A stretch of DNA of 64,000 bases from Eisenbergiella porci (GCF_009696275.1 NZ_VUMI01000008.1:1-64000); one strand, 5' to 3'. Counted from the stretch's first letter, positions 26,953-36,628 are shown. The notes: a model not told the origin generated them from the sequence alone. Made by a program: numbers and translations.

Positions 26953-27665
26953 ATGGTGGAAAATAATCTGGTTGATTACTCTGTTATGAACGGCGAAACA
27001 TATTTTGCCCTGGCAAACAGACCTTTCTACAACACAGGCTATACCTGGCAGGTATTCTGGCGTACGGACTGGCTTGATCAGGTCGGCTATGATCATGTTC
27101 CCGTAACCTATGAAGAATATGAAGATGCCCTGACCAAGATTAATGGATGAGCCAGGAAGATGTGCTCTTCACATTACAGTGGGGTGTTGAAGGCGAAAAC
27201 TACAATGTTGATGCAGAAGGACTTCCCATCAGCGTGGCTGATTACAGCGGCGAATATAAGCAGGGCTATAATAACAACAAGGACTACTGGGCAGTGGTAA
27301 GGGAAGGCAGAAGCGCCGGTACCATGGAACAGATTATCAAGGCAACCCTTCCTCAGGATTTACCTCAGGATTTCACACAGGAAGTGCTTGACTTCTACAA
27401 TACACGTGTAAAAATGGCTGATGAAGGACTGGCAATTATTGATGCAGTTTACTCCGTTGCCCTTGAGTCTGAAAGCGAATACCGCGGTACACTGGGTGAG
27501 CTGTATAAGGAATACAGGGATCAGCTGACCATGTGTGCACCCGAAGAGTTTGATGCTCTGTATGATGAACTGACTCAGAAATATCTGGATGCCGGATATC
27601 AGGCAATCCTGGATGAAAGACTGGAGCAGTATCAGGCTGGAAACACAACCAAGCTACAGCAGTAG
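26953..27665 (+). pseudogene. Extracellular solute-binding protein, two-piece remnant
   Basis: Piece one (26953-27150) reads MNGETYFALANRPFYNTGYTW, WRTDWLDQVGYDHVPVTYEEYEDAL, an internal part of family 1 lipoprotein binding proteins. Piece two (27147-27665) overlaps it in another frame and begins near the conserved TLQWGVEGENYNVDAEGLPI strand, running to the normal C terminus. The signal peptide with lipobox and a long middle section are missing, so both an N-terminal loss and an internal deletion occurred. A good terminator follows. It is divergent from the AraC gene at 25793-26752, the usual arrangement for a regulated sugar ABC importer. Confidence 0.75.
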
Positions 27666-27733
27666 GAATTTGCTTAAAGTATTTTCCAAAAGAAAAAGAA
27701 TTGCTGCCGGTTAATAATTACTCACCGGAAAAA

Positions 27734-27774
27734 GAGCAAAACCATAAACGATATGGTTTTGCTCCTTTCTTTTT
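27734..27774 (+). terminator. Rho-independent terminator
   Basis: GAGCAAAACCAT (27734-27745) and ATGGTTTTGCTC (27753-27764) form a perfect 12-bp stem followed by CTTTCTTTTT. Confidence 0.9.
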
Positions 27775-27821
27775 AAACTTAAAGCTAAGATTTTAAGCCA
27801 AGCGGCCCGCAGGATTATTTC

Positions 27822-29459
27822 CTAAGCGGCCTCTCCGTCTTCCAGCAGCGCCCGTTCCACACTCCAATAGAAATTATTCTCCCCAATCATATCATAAATG
27901 CCGGAACGCTTCAGCATATTCATGGTACTGCCCGGCACTCCGCATAAAAAGATTTTCTTCCCCTGTTTCTGCAGCTCGGCCAACACCTGCATAAAAGTAA
28001 TGGCGCCTGAGATATCCATATAGGAAACCCCTCGCATGGACAGCAGAACGGTATCAAACTCCTGCATTTTTACAAGGATTCCCTCAATATTCTGCGTGTT
28101 TGCAAAAATTATGGTTCCCGTCAGATAAGCGACCGCAGCATTTTCATACTTCTTATTCAGCCTCTCGTCCGCATTATTGATACGGCTCATATCCACTTTC
28201 TCATAATTGATTTCTATATGGGACAAACGGCTGACCAGAAGAACCAGCCCGGTTACCACACCCAGCAGAATCGCCGTAGTCAGATCAAACAAAATGGTCG
28301 CCGCCATGGTAATCAGGTATTTGGCTGCGGCCCCCTTGAAATGATGGGAAAAAATATACCTGATTTCCTTCCAGTCATTCATACGGAAGGCGGTCACCAT
28401 CAGAACCCCCGCAAGGGCGGACAGGGGAATCTTTGCCATCACAGGCCCCAGGATAAACATAAAAACAAGAAGCCCCAGCGCATGGAATATTCCGGTCAGC
28501 CTTGTGCGCGCCCCGGATTTCAGCGCAACGCTCGTCCTGGCAATGGCCGCAGTTGCGGGAATCCCCCCGAAAAAGGGCAGGATAATATTTCCGATGCCCT
28601 GCGCCACCAGCTCCTGATCGCTGTTCAGCCTGACATTTGCCATTTTCCCGGCGCTGGCCCCGCACAGCAGGCTTTCAATCATCCCCAGCATGGCAATACT
28701 CACCGCCGGGCCGAAAAGCCCTTTGATATCCTGGAGATTCAGCGCCGCAATATCCAGACGGTCCTCCAGGAAAAGCGTTTTGGGAATGGCGCCCACCGTT
28801 TCCACATCCAGTTTCATTACAACAGAAATCACTGTGGCAATAATAATGCTCAGAAAGGAAGCCGGCACCACCGCGTTCCATTTTTTCGGGAAAAACACCA
28901 TAAATAATACAACAAACATTCCCAGCAAAACAGCCTGCAAATTCACCGGAAAGCCCAGACGCCCATAGCTGAAAAGCTTTTGCACGGCGCTGGATCCTTC
29001 CGATGCAACTCCAAAAAAATTATCAATCTGCCCCATTGCAATAATTACGGCAATACCGGATGTAAATCCTGTAATAACAGGCGCCGGGATAAAGCTTGTC
29101 AGCCTGCCGATATGGAAAATACCGCAAAGCACAAGCAGGACACCCGCAATGAGCGTGGCCGCAAAAACTCCCTGCAGGCCATATCCTGCAATAACGGACA
29201 TCAATATGGCTGCCATTGCCCCCGTAGGGCCGGATATCTGATAAAACCCGCCCGAAAACGCACCGATTACCAGGCCGGCAATAATGGCCGTAACCAGCCC
29301 GGCCGCCGCCGTCGCACCGCTGCTTACGCCGAAGGCCAGCGCCAGCGGAAGTGCCACCGCCGCAACCGTCAGCCCGGCCATGAGATCCTTTATAAGATCG
29401 GCCCCGCTGTAGTTCTTAAACTCTTTTTTTAGCTGCTGCACATAATTCCTGATTAACAT
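27822..29459 (-). CDS. SulP-family anion transporter with STAS domain
   Basis: 545 residues, full length for bacterial SulP. The membrane part (about 20-400) begins with DLIKDLMAGLTVAAVALPLALAFG, the SulP signature on TM1, and includes FYQISGPTGAMAAI (TM3 substrate region) and FTSGIAVIIAMGQIDNFFG. The C-terminal STAS domain (about 430-540) has VLLSMRGVSYMDISGAITF and GSTMNMLKRSGI. SulP proteins carry sulfate, bicarbonate, nitrate or dicarboxylates, usually with proton or sodium; the substrate cannot be read here. It stands alone with a convergent terminator 3'. Confidence 0.9.
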   Translation of the reverse strand: MLIRNYVQQLKKEFKNYSGADLIKDLMAGLTVAAVALPLALAFGVSSGATAAAGLVTAIIAGLVIGAFSGGFYQISGPTGAMAAILMSVIAGYGLQGVFAATLIAGVLLVLCGIFHIGRLTSFIPAPVITGFTSGIAVIIAMGQIDNFFGVASEGSSAVQKLFSYGRLGFPVNLQAVLLGMFVVLFMVFFPKKWNAVVPASFLSIIIATVISVVMKLDVETVGAIPKTLFLEDRLDIAALNLQDIKGLFGPAVSIAMLGMIESLLCGASAGKMANVRLNSDQELVAQGIGNIILPFFGGIPATAAIARTSVALKSGARTRLTGIFHALGLLVFMFILGPVMAKIPLSALAGVLMVTAFRMNDWKEIRYIFSHHFKGAAAKYLITMAATILFDLTTAILLGVVTGLVLLVSRLSHIEINYEKVDMSRINNADERLNKKYENAAVAYLTGTIIFANTQNIEGILVKMQEFDTVLLSMRGVSYMDISGAITFMQVLAELQKQGKKIFLCGVPGSTMNMLKRSGIYDMIGENNFYWSVERALLEDGEAA

Positions 29460-29775
29460 AACATACTATCTCCCCTTAATATAAAAAAGTCCGGCGCAGG
29501 ACCTGCCTCTGTAATCGTGGTTTCCCTTGCAGGCCGGCGCGCAGAACTTAATTATAGGATTTCTATGATATTGCGTCAATATGAAATCAGCGGAGACATG
29601 AAGGAAGGTAAAATCAAGGAGAAAGCCCTCCTGCCCTCATAACCCTGGCCGCTTCTCCCTCTGCGGCTACGCAAAGAACCGCCTGCGTCCGATACTTTAC
29701 TGATATCAGACACAGACGGCTCTGTTTTTTCTAGAAGAATATTATAGTTATAATTTCCTTTGGATACATACCCCG
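29460..29775. other. Intergenic region with a probable terminator
   Basis: No gene is seen. An imperfect hairpin near 29673-29720 (GCCTGCGTCCGATA against TATCAGACACAGACGGC) followed by TCTGTTTTTTCT could end transcription. The part next to the SulP start is GC-rich with no recognisable riboswitch. Confidence 0.4.
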
Positions 29776-30756
29776 CTAAGCCTCCATAATCTCACGCACC
29801 ATCTTTGTACTAACGCCGCAGAGGGCCGAAATTTCTTCTTCCGTTTTCCCCTCTCCCGCCAGACGCATTATATTCTTAGTCAGGCTGATTCCCTTTCTTA
29901 CGCCTTTTCTTACGCCTTTCCTTACCCCCTTTCGCATAGCATTTTCCTCAATGGCCTCACTTAAATTACACATCTGCTTCAGCTCCTCTCCTATTTCCTG
30001 TTCCATCTCAATTCCATAGTCCCTTAACAGCACTTCCTTTTTCCTGGCTGCATTCATCCTGGGGGAAAGCAGGGTATTCAGAAAGCCGTGCAGTTCTCCC
30101 CCTTTCTCCTTGCTCTTTTCATTCAGGCAGATAATGATAACTGAAAGTTTATCATAATTCTTTTTCTTTTCCGGCATTATCCCAATAATATCTCTTTTCC
30201 CAATCCAATACTCTGTCAGGGCGTTTCCTATGTGCAGGGGCGCATTCATACAAATCCATATGCTATATACCTTTTTCAGCTTCCCATATTCCGAGTCTGT
30301 AAATTCCCTGTCCAGCTGTTCCGAAAGCATTCTTGCGCCGTAAAATATTCCCCTGGTTACTATCCGATATTTCAGGTAGAATTTTTTCTGCGCCTCCACA
30401 TTCATCAGAAGCTTTACCGTCTCCCTGCGCCCCTGCCCGGGAACATAAACGCGGAACCTGATATCATAGGTTATTGTTCCCTCTCCGGGTATCCTGCTCT
30501 CCGTGCTGTCCCCTGTGATAAGAAGCTTACCCTTCCCTGTTTCTCCCGGACGCAGCGCTGTCCCCTCAATCTCGATGTCAGGCTCAATCCAGCCGACGAT
30601 TTCTTCCGGGGAGTACTCCCGGAATTCCTCAGAAGCACCCTTAAGAATACGTGCCAGAACCTGTCTGTTACCCAGGATACGCTTTACATGCCCGTCGTAC
30701 TGGGCCTTCGCTCCGGCGGCATCCAGTGCCGCGCCAATTGCTGTCTTTCCCTTCAT
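29776..30756 (-). CDS. Rpn-family recombination-promoting nuclease (PD-(D/E)XK)
   Basis: 326 residues. Rpn/YhgA-like proteins are PD-(D/E)XK DNA endonucleases, once annotated as transposases, that stimulate RecA-independent recombination. The core here is a strand with Asp in TITYDIRFRVY followed by LLMNVEAQKKF, the Glu-x-Gln half of the motif, and RIVTRGIFYGARMLSEQ. The C terminus carries four near-identical RKGV/RKGI units (about residues 273-289) and a final small HTH-like segment TEEEISALCGVSTKMVREIM. Tandem repeats at this position are common in the family and may vary between strains. The gene is monocistronic between an intergenic terminator and a sulfatase remnant. Confidence 0.82.
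   Translation of the reverse strand: MKGKTAIGAALDAAGAKAQYDGHVKRILGNRQVLARILKGASEEFREYSPEEIVGWIEPDIEIEGTALRPGETGKGKLLITGDSTESRIPGEGTITYDIRFRVYVPGQGRRETVKLLMNVEAQKKFYLKYRIVTRGIFYGARMLSEQLDREFTDSEYGKLKKVYSIWICMNAPLHIGNALTEYWIGKRDIIGIMPEKKKNYDKLSVIIICLNEKSKEKGGELHGFLNTLLSPRMNAARKKEVLLRDYGIEMEQEIGEELKQMCNLSEAIEENAMRKGVRKGVRKGVRKGISLTKNIMRLAGEGKTEEEISALCGVSTKMVREIMEA
29891..29937 (-). repeat. 12-bp tandem repeats inside the Rpn-family gene
   Basis: Four consecutive near-identical 12-bp units encode the repeated R-K-G-V/I segment; the third and fourth units differ by one to three bases. Copy number could vary by slippage without a frameshift. Confidence 0.8.
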
Positions 30757-30948
30757 TCTTACCTCCCTGTGAAAGCAGGAATGCAGACAAAGACACTTCT
30801 GATATTATCTTCTGCAGTTCCTGCCGTTATAAAATGTGATTTTCGGCAGAAACTGCCAGAATGTGCGAACGCACTTAATACTAATAATAAGAATATAATT
30901 ATGATACTTTACAGATGGTTAATTGTCAATAGTGAAGAATTCATTTGC

Positions 30949-30989
30949 TGCGGACAGTCCGCATACAGCCGCCTATGGGCCGGCTGTAT
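30949..30989. repeat. Two adjacent perfect hairpins
   Basis: TGCGGAC-A-GTCCGCA (30949-30963) is followed immediately by ATACAGCCG (30963-30971) and CGGCTGTAT (30981-30989). They lie between the sulfatase remnant and the Rpn gene. The arrangement resembles the hairpin clusters at 1526-1599 and 6471-6591. Confidence 0.6.
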
Positions 30990-31025
30990 CAGCTTTCTGC
31001 CTTTCTCCCTGTGCCGCCTCTGCTA

Positions 31026-31310
31026 TTACCGTTCTTCCGTTTTCCCGTAATTCTTCCAGAACTCCCGCCCGATTCTATGTCTGCAGTCATCAAGTTTTTC
31101 ATTATAGTCTTCCAACAGCAAGGCGAGGGAGCGCCTTACCTCTGCAAGTCCTTCCTCCTCGCTAAGATCATCTTGCTCATATGGATCTTTTTCCATATCA
31201 AACAGCTGGGTTCTGCGCATCTTATCCGTGCGGTATTCTATCAGCTTATAGGGCGCCTTTTTCACCGCCCTGACCTTGCCTTCATGCCATTCCGCTCTTT
31301 TTAAGAGCAC
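31026..31310 (-). pseudogene. Sulfatase, C-terminal fragment
   Basis: About 94 residues match the C-terminal subdomain of arylsulfatase/choline-sulfatase-like enzymes: VRAVKKAPYKLIEYRT, TQLFDMEKDPYEQDDLSEE (the LYDLxxDPxExxNL signature) and DDCRHRIGREFWKNYG. The catalytic N-terminal domain with the C-x-P-S-R formylglycine site is not upstream in any frame (31311-31612 holds no recognisable coding sequence apart from a terminator). It is a remnant of a polysaccharide-desulfating locus. Confidence 0.75.
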
Positions 31311-31556
31311 TCTGATTACAAGGAAGCCGGCCTTCTCTTCCTGACTACATTTAAACAGATAAAGCTCCCTCCGGCCCCATACCTATTACATCATAGCACG
31401 TATTCTTGAAAGAAGGGATCTGCAGCTTCAGCGGTTTTTCTTTTCTTCTTCAGTTAACCATAACGGGGATTTCCCTTTTCCCGCCCACCAGGCGCCTCCC
31501 GTCACTGCATACATGCCGAAATGGATGATGCTTCTTTGCAAAAATTAAAAATTAAA

Positions 31557-31583
31557 AAAACGGGCCCAAAATCAGCCCGTTTT
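31557..31583 (-). terminator. Rho-independent terminator of the aldo/keto reductase gene
   Basis: AAAACGGGC (31557-31565) pairs with GCCCGTTTT (31575-31583); the minus-strand transcript then runs into a long T-rich stretch. The rest of the 300-bp gap 31311-31612 shows nothing else. Confidence 0.85.
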
Positions 31584-31612
31584 CACCATAATAACAGTTT
31601 TCAATACCCTTT

Positions 31613-32650
31613 TTATATTTTCCGGCCGCCAACCGGCCAGACATGGGAGGCCGCGGAGGACACCGCCGTATTCTGCGCCATTACCCCGACCAGCTTATGC
31701 GGCACGTAAGGTTCCTCCAGATAAGCGGTTTCTTCTTCCGACAAAGCAAGTTCCACCGCCTTTGCCGCCCCTTCCATATGATGCAATTTGGTAGCGCCCA
31801 CAACAGGAGCCGTCACCTTTGTCAAAAGCCAGGCAAGTGCGATTTCCGTCATAGTGACCCCTCTTTTTTCTGCCAGCTGTGCTACGCGGCTGATAATCAC
31901 GCCGTCCTGCTGTGCGGTGGCATCGTATTTGGATTTTGCATAACTGTCCTCAAGCAGACGTTTTGAAGTCTCCCCAGGGTGTTTGGAAAGCCTGCCTCCG
32001 GCCAACGCACTGTAAGGTGTCATTGCAATATTTTCTTCAGCGCAGAATGGCGCCATTTCCCTTTCCTCCTCACGGAACAGAAGATTATAATGTCCCTGGA
32101 CAGATATGAACCTGGCAAAGCCTTCCTTTTCCGCCAGTGCGTTGGTTTTCGCAAGCTGCCATGCAAAACAGTTGGATATGCCTGTATAACGTACCTTCCC
32201 CGCCTTGATCACCAGGTTCAATCCATCCAGAATGTCATAAACCGGCGTTCTGTAATCCCACATATGATAAATGTACAGGTCAATATGGTCCATCCCCAGG
32301 TTTTCCAGGCTTTTATCCACCATTCTCTCAATATGCATCTGCCCGGTAATGCCGGCCTCTATCTCCTCATTTGTACGGGGCAGGAATTTTGTTGCCACCA
32401 CAACCTCGTCGCGTTTGGCGAAATCCCGCAGCGCGCGTCCTACAAACTGCTCGCTGGTCCCTCCCTGGTAGCCGATGGCTGTATCAAAGAAATTCACGCC
32501 TAGCTCCAGCCCCTTTTTTATAATCTCACGGGAAGCAGCTTCATCCAGTGTCCAGGAATGCTGGCCGCTTTTGGCATCGCCAAATCCCATACAGCCCATA
32601 CAGATACGGGAAACCGTCAAATCAGAATTACCTAACTTTGTGTATTGCAT
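31613..32650 (-). CDS. Aldo/keto reductase
   Basis: 345 residues, intact TIM-barrel NADPH-dependent oxidoreductase of the YakC/AKR13-like type. Family marks: GNSDLTVSRICMGCMGFG, the catalytic Asp/Tyr segment NFFDTAIGYQGGTSE, Lys in VVATKF, His in DLYIYHMWDY, GKVRYTGISN and the cofactor-binding TKVTAPVVGATKLHHM. It reduces aldehydes or ketones; the substrate is unknown. A GGAG ribosome binding site precedes ATG 32650. It follows the broken MATE gene by 15 bp and may have shared its transcript. Confidence 0.9.
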   Translation of the reverse strand: MQYTKLGNSDLTVSRICMGCMGFGDAKSGQHSWTLDEAASREIIKKGLELGVNFFDTAIGYQGGTSEQFVGRALRDFAKRDEVVVATKFLPRTNEEIEAGITGQMHIERMVDKSLENLGMDHIDLYIYHMWDYRTPVYDILDGLNLVIKAGKVRYTGISNCFAWQLAKTNALAEKEGFARFISVQGHYNLLFREEEREMAPFCAEENIAMTPYSALAGGRLSKHPGETSKRLLEDSYAKSKYDATAQQDGVIISRVAQLAEKRGVTMTEIALAWLLTKVTAPVVGATKLHHMEGAAKAVELALSEEETAYLEEPYVPHKLVGVMAQNTAVSSAASHVWPVGGRKI

Positions 32651-32665
32651 CCTAATTTTCTCCTT

Positions 32666-33548
32666 TCAGATCACTTTGCATGTTTTCCACTTGCCTTGCT
32701 TAAAACGGTGCCGGAAAATAATGCCGCGAAGCACCCAATCCAGGCACATGGCCCAGGCTATCCCCATAACCCCCAGATTCATCGCCACGCCAAACAGGAT
32801 GGAAAACACCAGGCGCATGCCGGCAGTGGTCCCCAGAGACTGCAACGGAAAAAACCAGCGTGATTTTCATCCACTGCCCGCGGTATTGAATCGGATTCCG
32901 GCCGGAAAAACACAGAAAGGTAATGATTACCGCTGAGAAAGCTCTTGCAAGCAGGGAAGGATAGGCCACTCCGGCCACCCCCGCCCTCAGGAAAAATACC
33001 CCTATGAGATTCCCCGCCACATTAATGACGTTGGCAATCACTGAAATATACATGGTAGTGCTGGTTTTTCCAAAGCTCCGGCAAAGCGCCGCCCCCGCAT
33101 TATAAACCGCCAGCGCAGGATAAGAATAAGCTGAGATACGCAGATAAACCAGGCAGGCTTCCATCACCCCGTCCTCAACTTTGCCGAACATAAGACGCAT
33201 CAGCTTCTCATTAAAAACCAGAATGACTGCAGACATGGCAACTGAAAACAGTATGGATATCATAAGCAGCTGACTGCCCGATTCTCCCGCTGCATCCTGA
33301 TCTTTTCTGCCCAGATACTGGCTTATTATCACTGCCCCTCCTGAGGCAAGCGCCGTGAACAGAAAAATAAATATGGTATTGAAGGAATTAACCAGTGAGA
33401 CCCCGGAAACCGCCGATTCTTCCACAAAGCTGATTACAAAGGTATCCGCAATCCCCACCAGCATAACAAGAAGCTGTTCCATGAACAGCGGAATGATTAA
33501 TTTTTTCAAATCTTTATTGGAAAACACAATTTTCCCTCTCTCAGGCAA
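32666..33548 (-). pseudogene. MATE-family efflux pump, internally deleted
   Basis: The N-terminal half of a MATE (NorM/DinF-like) pump reads normally (LKKLIIPLFMEQLLVMLVGIADTF, SGGAVIISQYLG, GAALCRSFGKTSTTMYIS) to about residue 235, WMKITLVF. It then jumps straight into the last helices in another frame (MRLVFSILFGVAMNLGVMG, WAMCLDWVLRGIIF) ending at TGA 32666. About 150-180 residues are missing relative to the usual 440-460. The unshifted frame gives only a nonsense tail. Drug or cation export by this gene is therefore not expected. Confidence 0.8.
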
Positions 33549-33683
33549 TCTGCTTCAGCCAGGCAGCACTTTTCATTATAATTTTGGATAAAAACAGTGA
33601 AGTATTCTCTTCATTGTACAAATTACTTCTTATTTTGTCTAATGCTTATATCCTATTGAGGGGTATTCATTATTTGTATATAA

Positions 33684-33743
33684 AAAACACAGGGCTATTG
33701 TTATGCATTCAAAAAATTGAAGCATAAAATAAACCTGTGTTTT
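33684..33743 (-). terminator. Nested-stem terminator after the ABC operon
   Basis: Outer arms AAAACACAGG (33684-33693) and CCTGTGTTTT (33734-33743) enclose a second stem, TTATGC-A-TTCAA against TTGAA-GCATAA (33701-33727). It lies 190 bp downstream of the binding-protein gene. The remaining gap 33549-33929 shows no gene. Confidence 0.7.
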
Positions 33744-33929
33744 CCATTATATATTTGCCGGCGCAGTAAATGCACTGTTCTGCCGGACTATTACGATTGT
33801 CTTACCAGCCCGGGAGTAAAAGCCAGGCCGACTTTTTATTGCTCGGTTGAAAAATATCACTCATTTTTCATCAGCAAGGTACAGCACTCTATTCAACAGA
33901 AGAATAATGCAGCCGCCCTTTTACCACAA

Positions 33930-35630
33930 TCAGTAACCGAGTTTAGTTTTATTTTTTTCAAAAATTTCATTTACCTGCGATACATAATTATCAACACCCA
34001 GGCTCTTTATTTCAGAAACATAACTTTCCCATTGAGTTTCAATATCTGCCTGTCCGGTAATAAATTTCTGTATCCAGGTCTTTGTACTGTCGATAAGCGG
34101 AGTCTGGATTAAAGTCAACTCTTCTGATTCTTCTTCATTTGCCATAAATGGAGGATCCTTCGGCCGGGGCTCTCTGTATTCCTGAATTCTCTTTTCAAAA
34201 TCCTTCTCCCCATCTGTTGTCATTTTAGAGTTCCGGATCCATGTAGGTCCCCCATAGGCAAAAACACCGCCTGCAAATCCATAATCTGCATTCAGTTTCT
34301 TTTCTGCATTCGGATTAACGCCATTATATGTAATATCAGGATTCAGAATAATATTTCCTTGGCTATCCTTTGTATAAGTCTCACCCTCTACACCCCATTG
34401 GCTAAGTGTATGGCCTTCTTCGGAATACCATAACCAGTCAACAAATCTTAACATCTTAATAAATCCTTCTTCTCCCAGTTCATCCAATGCATTTTGTGAA
34501 ATCATAACGCCATTTTCAAGCCTGGAATTCTCTATCTGCACCATGCCCGCAGGTCCCCCGGGTGTCGTTGCCATATACAATTCCGCGCCCTCTACCTGCA
34601 GCTGAGTTGTATAATCATTCAGATTTTGATAATTACCCGTCATAACATATGTTTCACCTGTGAAAAATTTTGCCTTTGCCGCATCGTCTTCCTGGGAAAA
34701 GGATTCCGGATCCAAAATTCCGTCTTTGACCATTTTATTCAGCCAGGTCAACCATTCCTTTGCACCATCTGTTGTATCGGCAAAATAAAATTCTTCCTTT
34801 TCCTGATCAAAGGCCAGTGCGTTTGATATCCCCCACCCTGCTTTAGCGCCATAGGGGATGGAAGAAATATTTAACAGGCAGTCACCCTTTGACATATCGG
34901 AAATAACATACTCACAGCCAGTATACTCTTTTACCTTTTTGCACGCCTCGTAAAAATCGTCATATGTCCAGGTTTTTTCCAATTCGGTCACATCCACTCC
35001 CGCCGCATCAAAAATATCTTTACGCATGATAAAGGAATAACCGCCTCCGCCATTCTCCCATATGCCAGGCAGTACATAATACTTTCCATCGGCCTGCAGC
35101 TTTGACTTCAAATCTCCTGCCATATCCCATTCTTTCACACATTTCTGGTAATTGGGCATATATTTTACCCAGTCGGAAATTGCTACTATCTGGCCGCTGT
35201 TTACATACTTCCCTTCCTCATAGGTTTTCGGGATAATATAAGGTGAATCCCCCGAATTAATAAGAACCGACTTCTTGTCTTCATAGTCTGTTCTCGCAAT
35301 AATCGTAAGATCAAATGTTACATTTGTTTTTTCCTGTATGGCTGACCATAACCGCCAGTTTTCCTGATAGGGATAATTTTCATGATCGGAATACATCATT
35401 GAATAAGTAACCGGTTCATCAGAATGAAATGTCACATCCTCCCCATAAGTATAATCCAGCTGCGCATCCTCCGCATCCGTTGCCACCTCCGTATTCAGCA
35501 TGTCCGCAACATCCGTTGCCGTTTCAGCCGGATTCGCGGCCGCCTCCTCAGATGTGCTTCCGCCGCATGCCCCAACGGAAAACATCATAATTCCCGCGAG
35601 AGCCATCGCCAGTATCTTTTTTGCTTTCAT
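33930..35630 (-). CDS. Extracellular solute-binding lipoprotein of an aldouronate/oligosaccharide ABC importer (LplA-like)
   Basis: 566 residues. A lysine-rich signal peptide (MKAKKILAMALAGIMMF) ends in the lipobox SVGACGG, so Cys is lipidated and the protein is anchored outside the cell. The mature part has the long family 1 LplA/YtcQ-type pattern: YPYQENWRLWSAIQEKTNVTF, YVLPGIWENGGGGYSFIMRKD and LSQWGVEGETYTK. AAGGAGG precedes the start. It is the last gene of a unit with two LplB/LplC-type permeases, a GH67 alpha-glucuronidase and an esterase. That is the arrangement of aldotetraouronate uptake in Gram-positive xylan degraders. The ATPase is not encoded here and is probably the shared MsmK type. 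Confidence 0.9.
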   Translation of the reverse strand: MKAKKILAMALAGIMMFSVGACGGSTSEEAAANPAETATDVADMLNTEVATDAEDAQLDYTYGEDVTFHSDEPVTYSMMYSDHENYPYQENWRLWSAIQEKTNVTFDLTIIARTDYEDKKSVLINSGDSPYIIPKTYEEGKYVNSGQIVAISDWVKYMPNYQKCVKEWDMAGDLKSKLQADGKYYVLPGIWENGGGGYSFIMRKDIFDAAGVDVTELEKTWTYDDFYEACKKVKEYTGCEYVISDMSKGDCLLNISSIPYGAKAGWGISNALAFDQEKEEFYFADTTDGAKEWLTWLNKMVKDGILDPESFSQEDDAAKAKFFTGETYVMTGNYQNLNDYTTQLQVEGAELYMATTPGGPAGMVQIENSRLENGVMISQNALDELGEEGFIKMLRFVDWLWYSEEGHTLSQWGVEGETYTKDSQGNIILNPDITYNGVNPNAEKKLNADYGFAGGVFAYGGPTWIRNSKMTTDGEKDFEKRIQEYREPRPKDPPFMANEEESEELTLIQTPLIDSTKTWIQKFITGQADIETQWESYVSEIKSLGVDNYVSQVNEIFEKNKTKLGY

Positions 35631-35704
35631 AAATGAAATCCTCCTTCTTATTAATAAATATTAAGCCGCCGCATATCCATTATTTATATACAAACGACAT
35701 AATT

Positions 35705-36616
35705 TCAACCTTTCACCGATCCGATCATCATCCCCTGTACAAAATATTTTTGTACAAACGGGTAAACACATATAATAGGCGCTGCGGTCAATACCATACA
35801 GCAGGAACGGACATTTGCGGAAATCTGGCTGGCCTCGTCTGAAACCGCGCCAATCTCCGCAGTTCCGGTGGCGCCCATGATTATCTGCCTCAGATATAAT
35901 GCAACCGGCCATTTATCCTTGCTGTCCAAATAAAGGAATGGTCCGAACCAGTTGTTCCATATGCCAACAATATAAAACAAAAACATAGTGGCCATAATTG
36001 GCTTGGAAAGCGGAAGAATAATCTTCAGGAATATTCCATATGTATTCATCCCGTCAATAGAAGCGGCTTCCTCCAGTTCACCGGGCAAGCTGGCAAAAAA
36101 CGATTTCATAATCAATACGTTATAGGTGCTGATAGCCCCGGGTATAATCAATGCCCACATGGTATCGCGCATATGAAGGGCCTGTGCAATTAATATGTAG
36201 TTTGGGATCATTCCGCCGGCAAAGAACATGGTAAACACAACAAACGGAGTAAAAAATTTATTCAGTACCAGCCGTTCCTTCGAAAGCGGATAGGCCAGCA
36301 ATGCCGAACCCGCTACAGAAATTATGGTTCCCAACAGGGAATATACAATTGTATTTTTATAGTACAGGAAAAAATTCGGTTTGCTTAATATGACCTGATA
36401 TGTCCTGGCTGTAAACTCAACCGGAAAAAAAGATACCTTTCCCGCATAAATGGCGCCTTCTGAACTAAATGACTGTGCCACAAGATATACAAAGGGATAC
36501 AGGGTAACAAAGACAACAAATATCATGATTACTGTATTTATTACCTGAAATACGCGAAATCCCGTTGAATCCTTTACTTTATTTTTTTGCTGAACGATTT
36601 TTTTCCCTTTCTCCAT
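35705..36616 (-). CDS. ABC sugar permease, LplC/YtcP type
   Basis: 303 residues with six predicted membrane helices and the inner-membrane permease loop EAASIDGMNTYGIFLKIILPLSKP (the EAA motif that docks the ATPase). A cytosolic basic N terminus (KIVQQKNKVKDSTG) precedes TM1. The C terminus CVYPFVQKYFVQGMMIGSVKG is typical of carbohydrate permeases of the CUT1 class. GGAGGAGGGG precedes ATG 36616, 12 bp after the partner permease. It pairs with the LplB-type subunit to form the channel. Confidence 0.92.
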   Translation of the reverse strand: MEKGKKIVQQKNKVKDSTGFRVFQVINTVIMIFVVFVTLYPFVYLVAQSFSSEGAIYAGKVSFFPVEFTARTYQVILSKPNFFLYYKNTIVYSLLGTIISVAGSALLAYPLSKERLVLNKFFTPFVVFTMFFAGGMIPNYILIAQALHMRDTMWALIIPGAISTYNVLIMKSFFASLPGELEEAASIDGMNTYGIFLKIILPLSKPIMATMFLFYIVGIWNNWFGPFLYLDSKDKWPVALYLRQIIMGATGTAEIGAVSDEASQISANVRSCCMVLTAAPIICVYPFVQKYFVQGMMIGSVKG

Positions 36617-36628
36617 TTTCCCCTCCTC

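Noticed and set aside
29881-29940. A CRISPR array.
   Set aside because: The repeats are 12 bp, contiguous, in frame inside a coding sequence and without spacers.
29776-30756. The Rpn-family gene as a transposase of an insertion sequence.
   Set aside because: No terminal inverted repeats or target duplications flank it, and the family is now known as PD-(D/E)XK nucleases.
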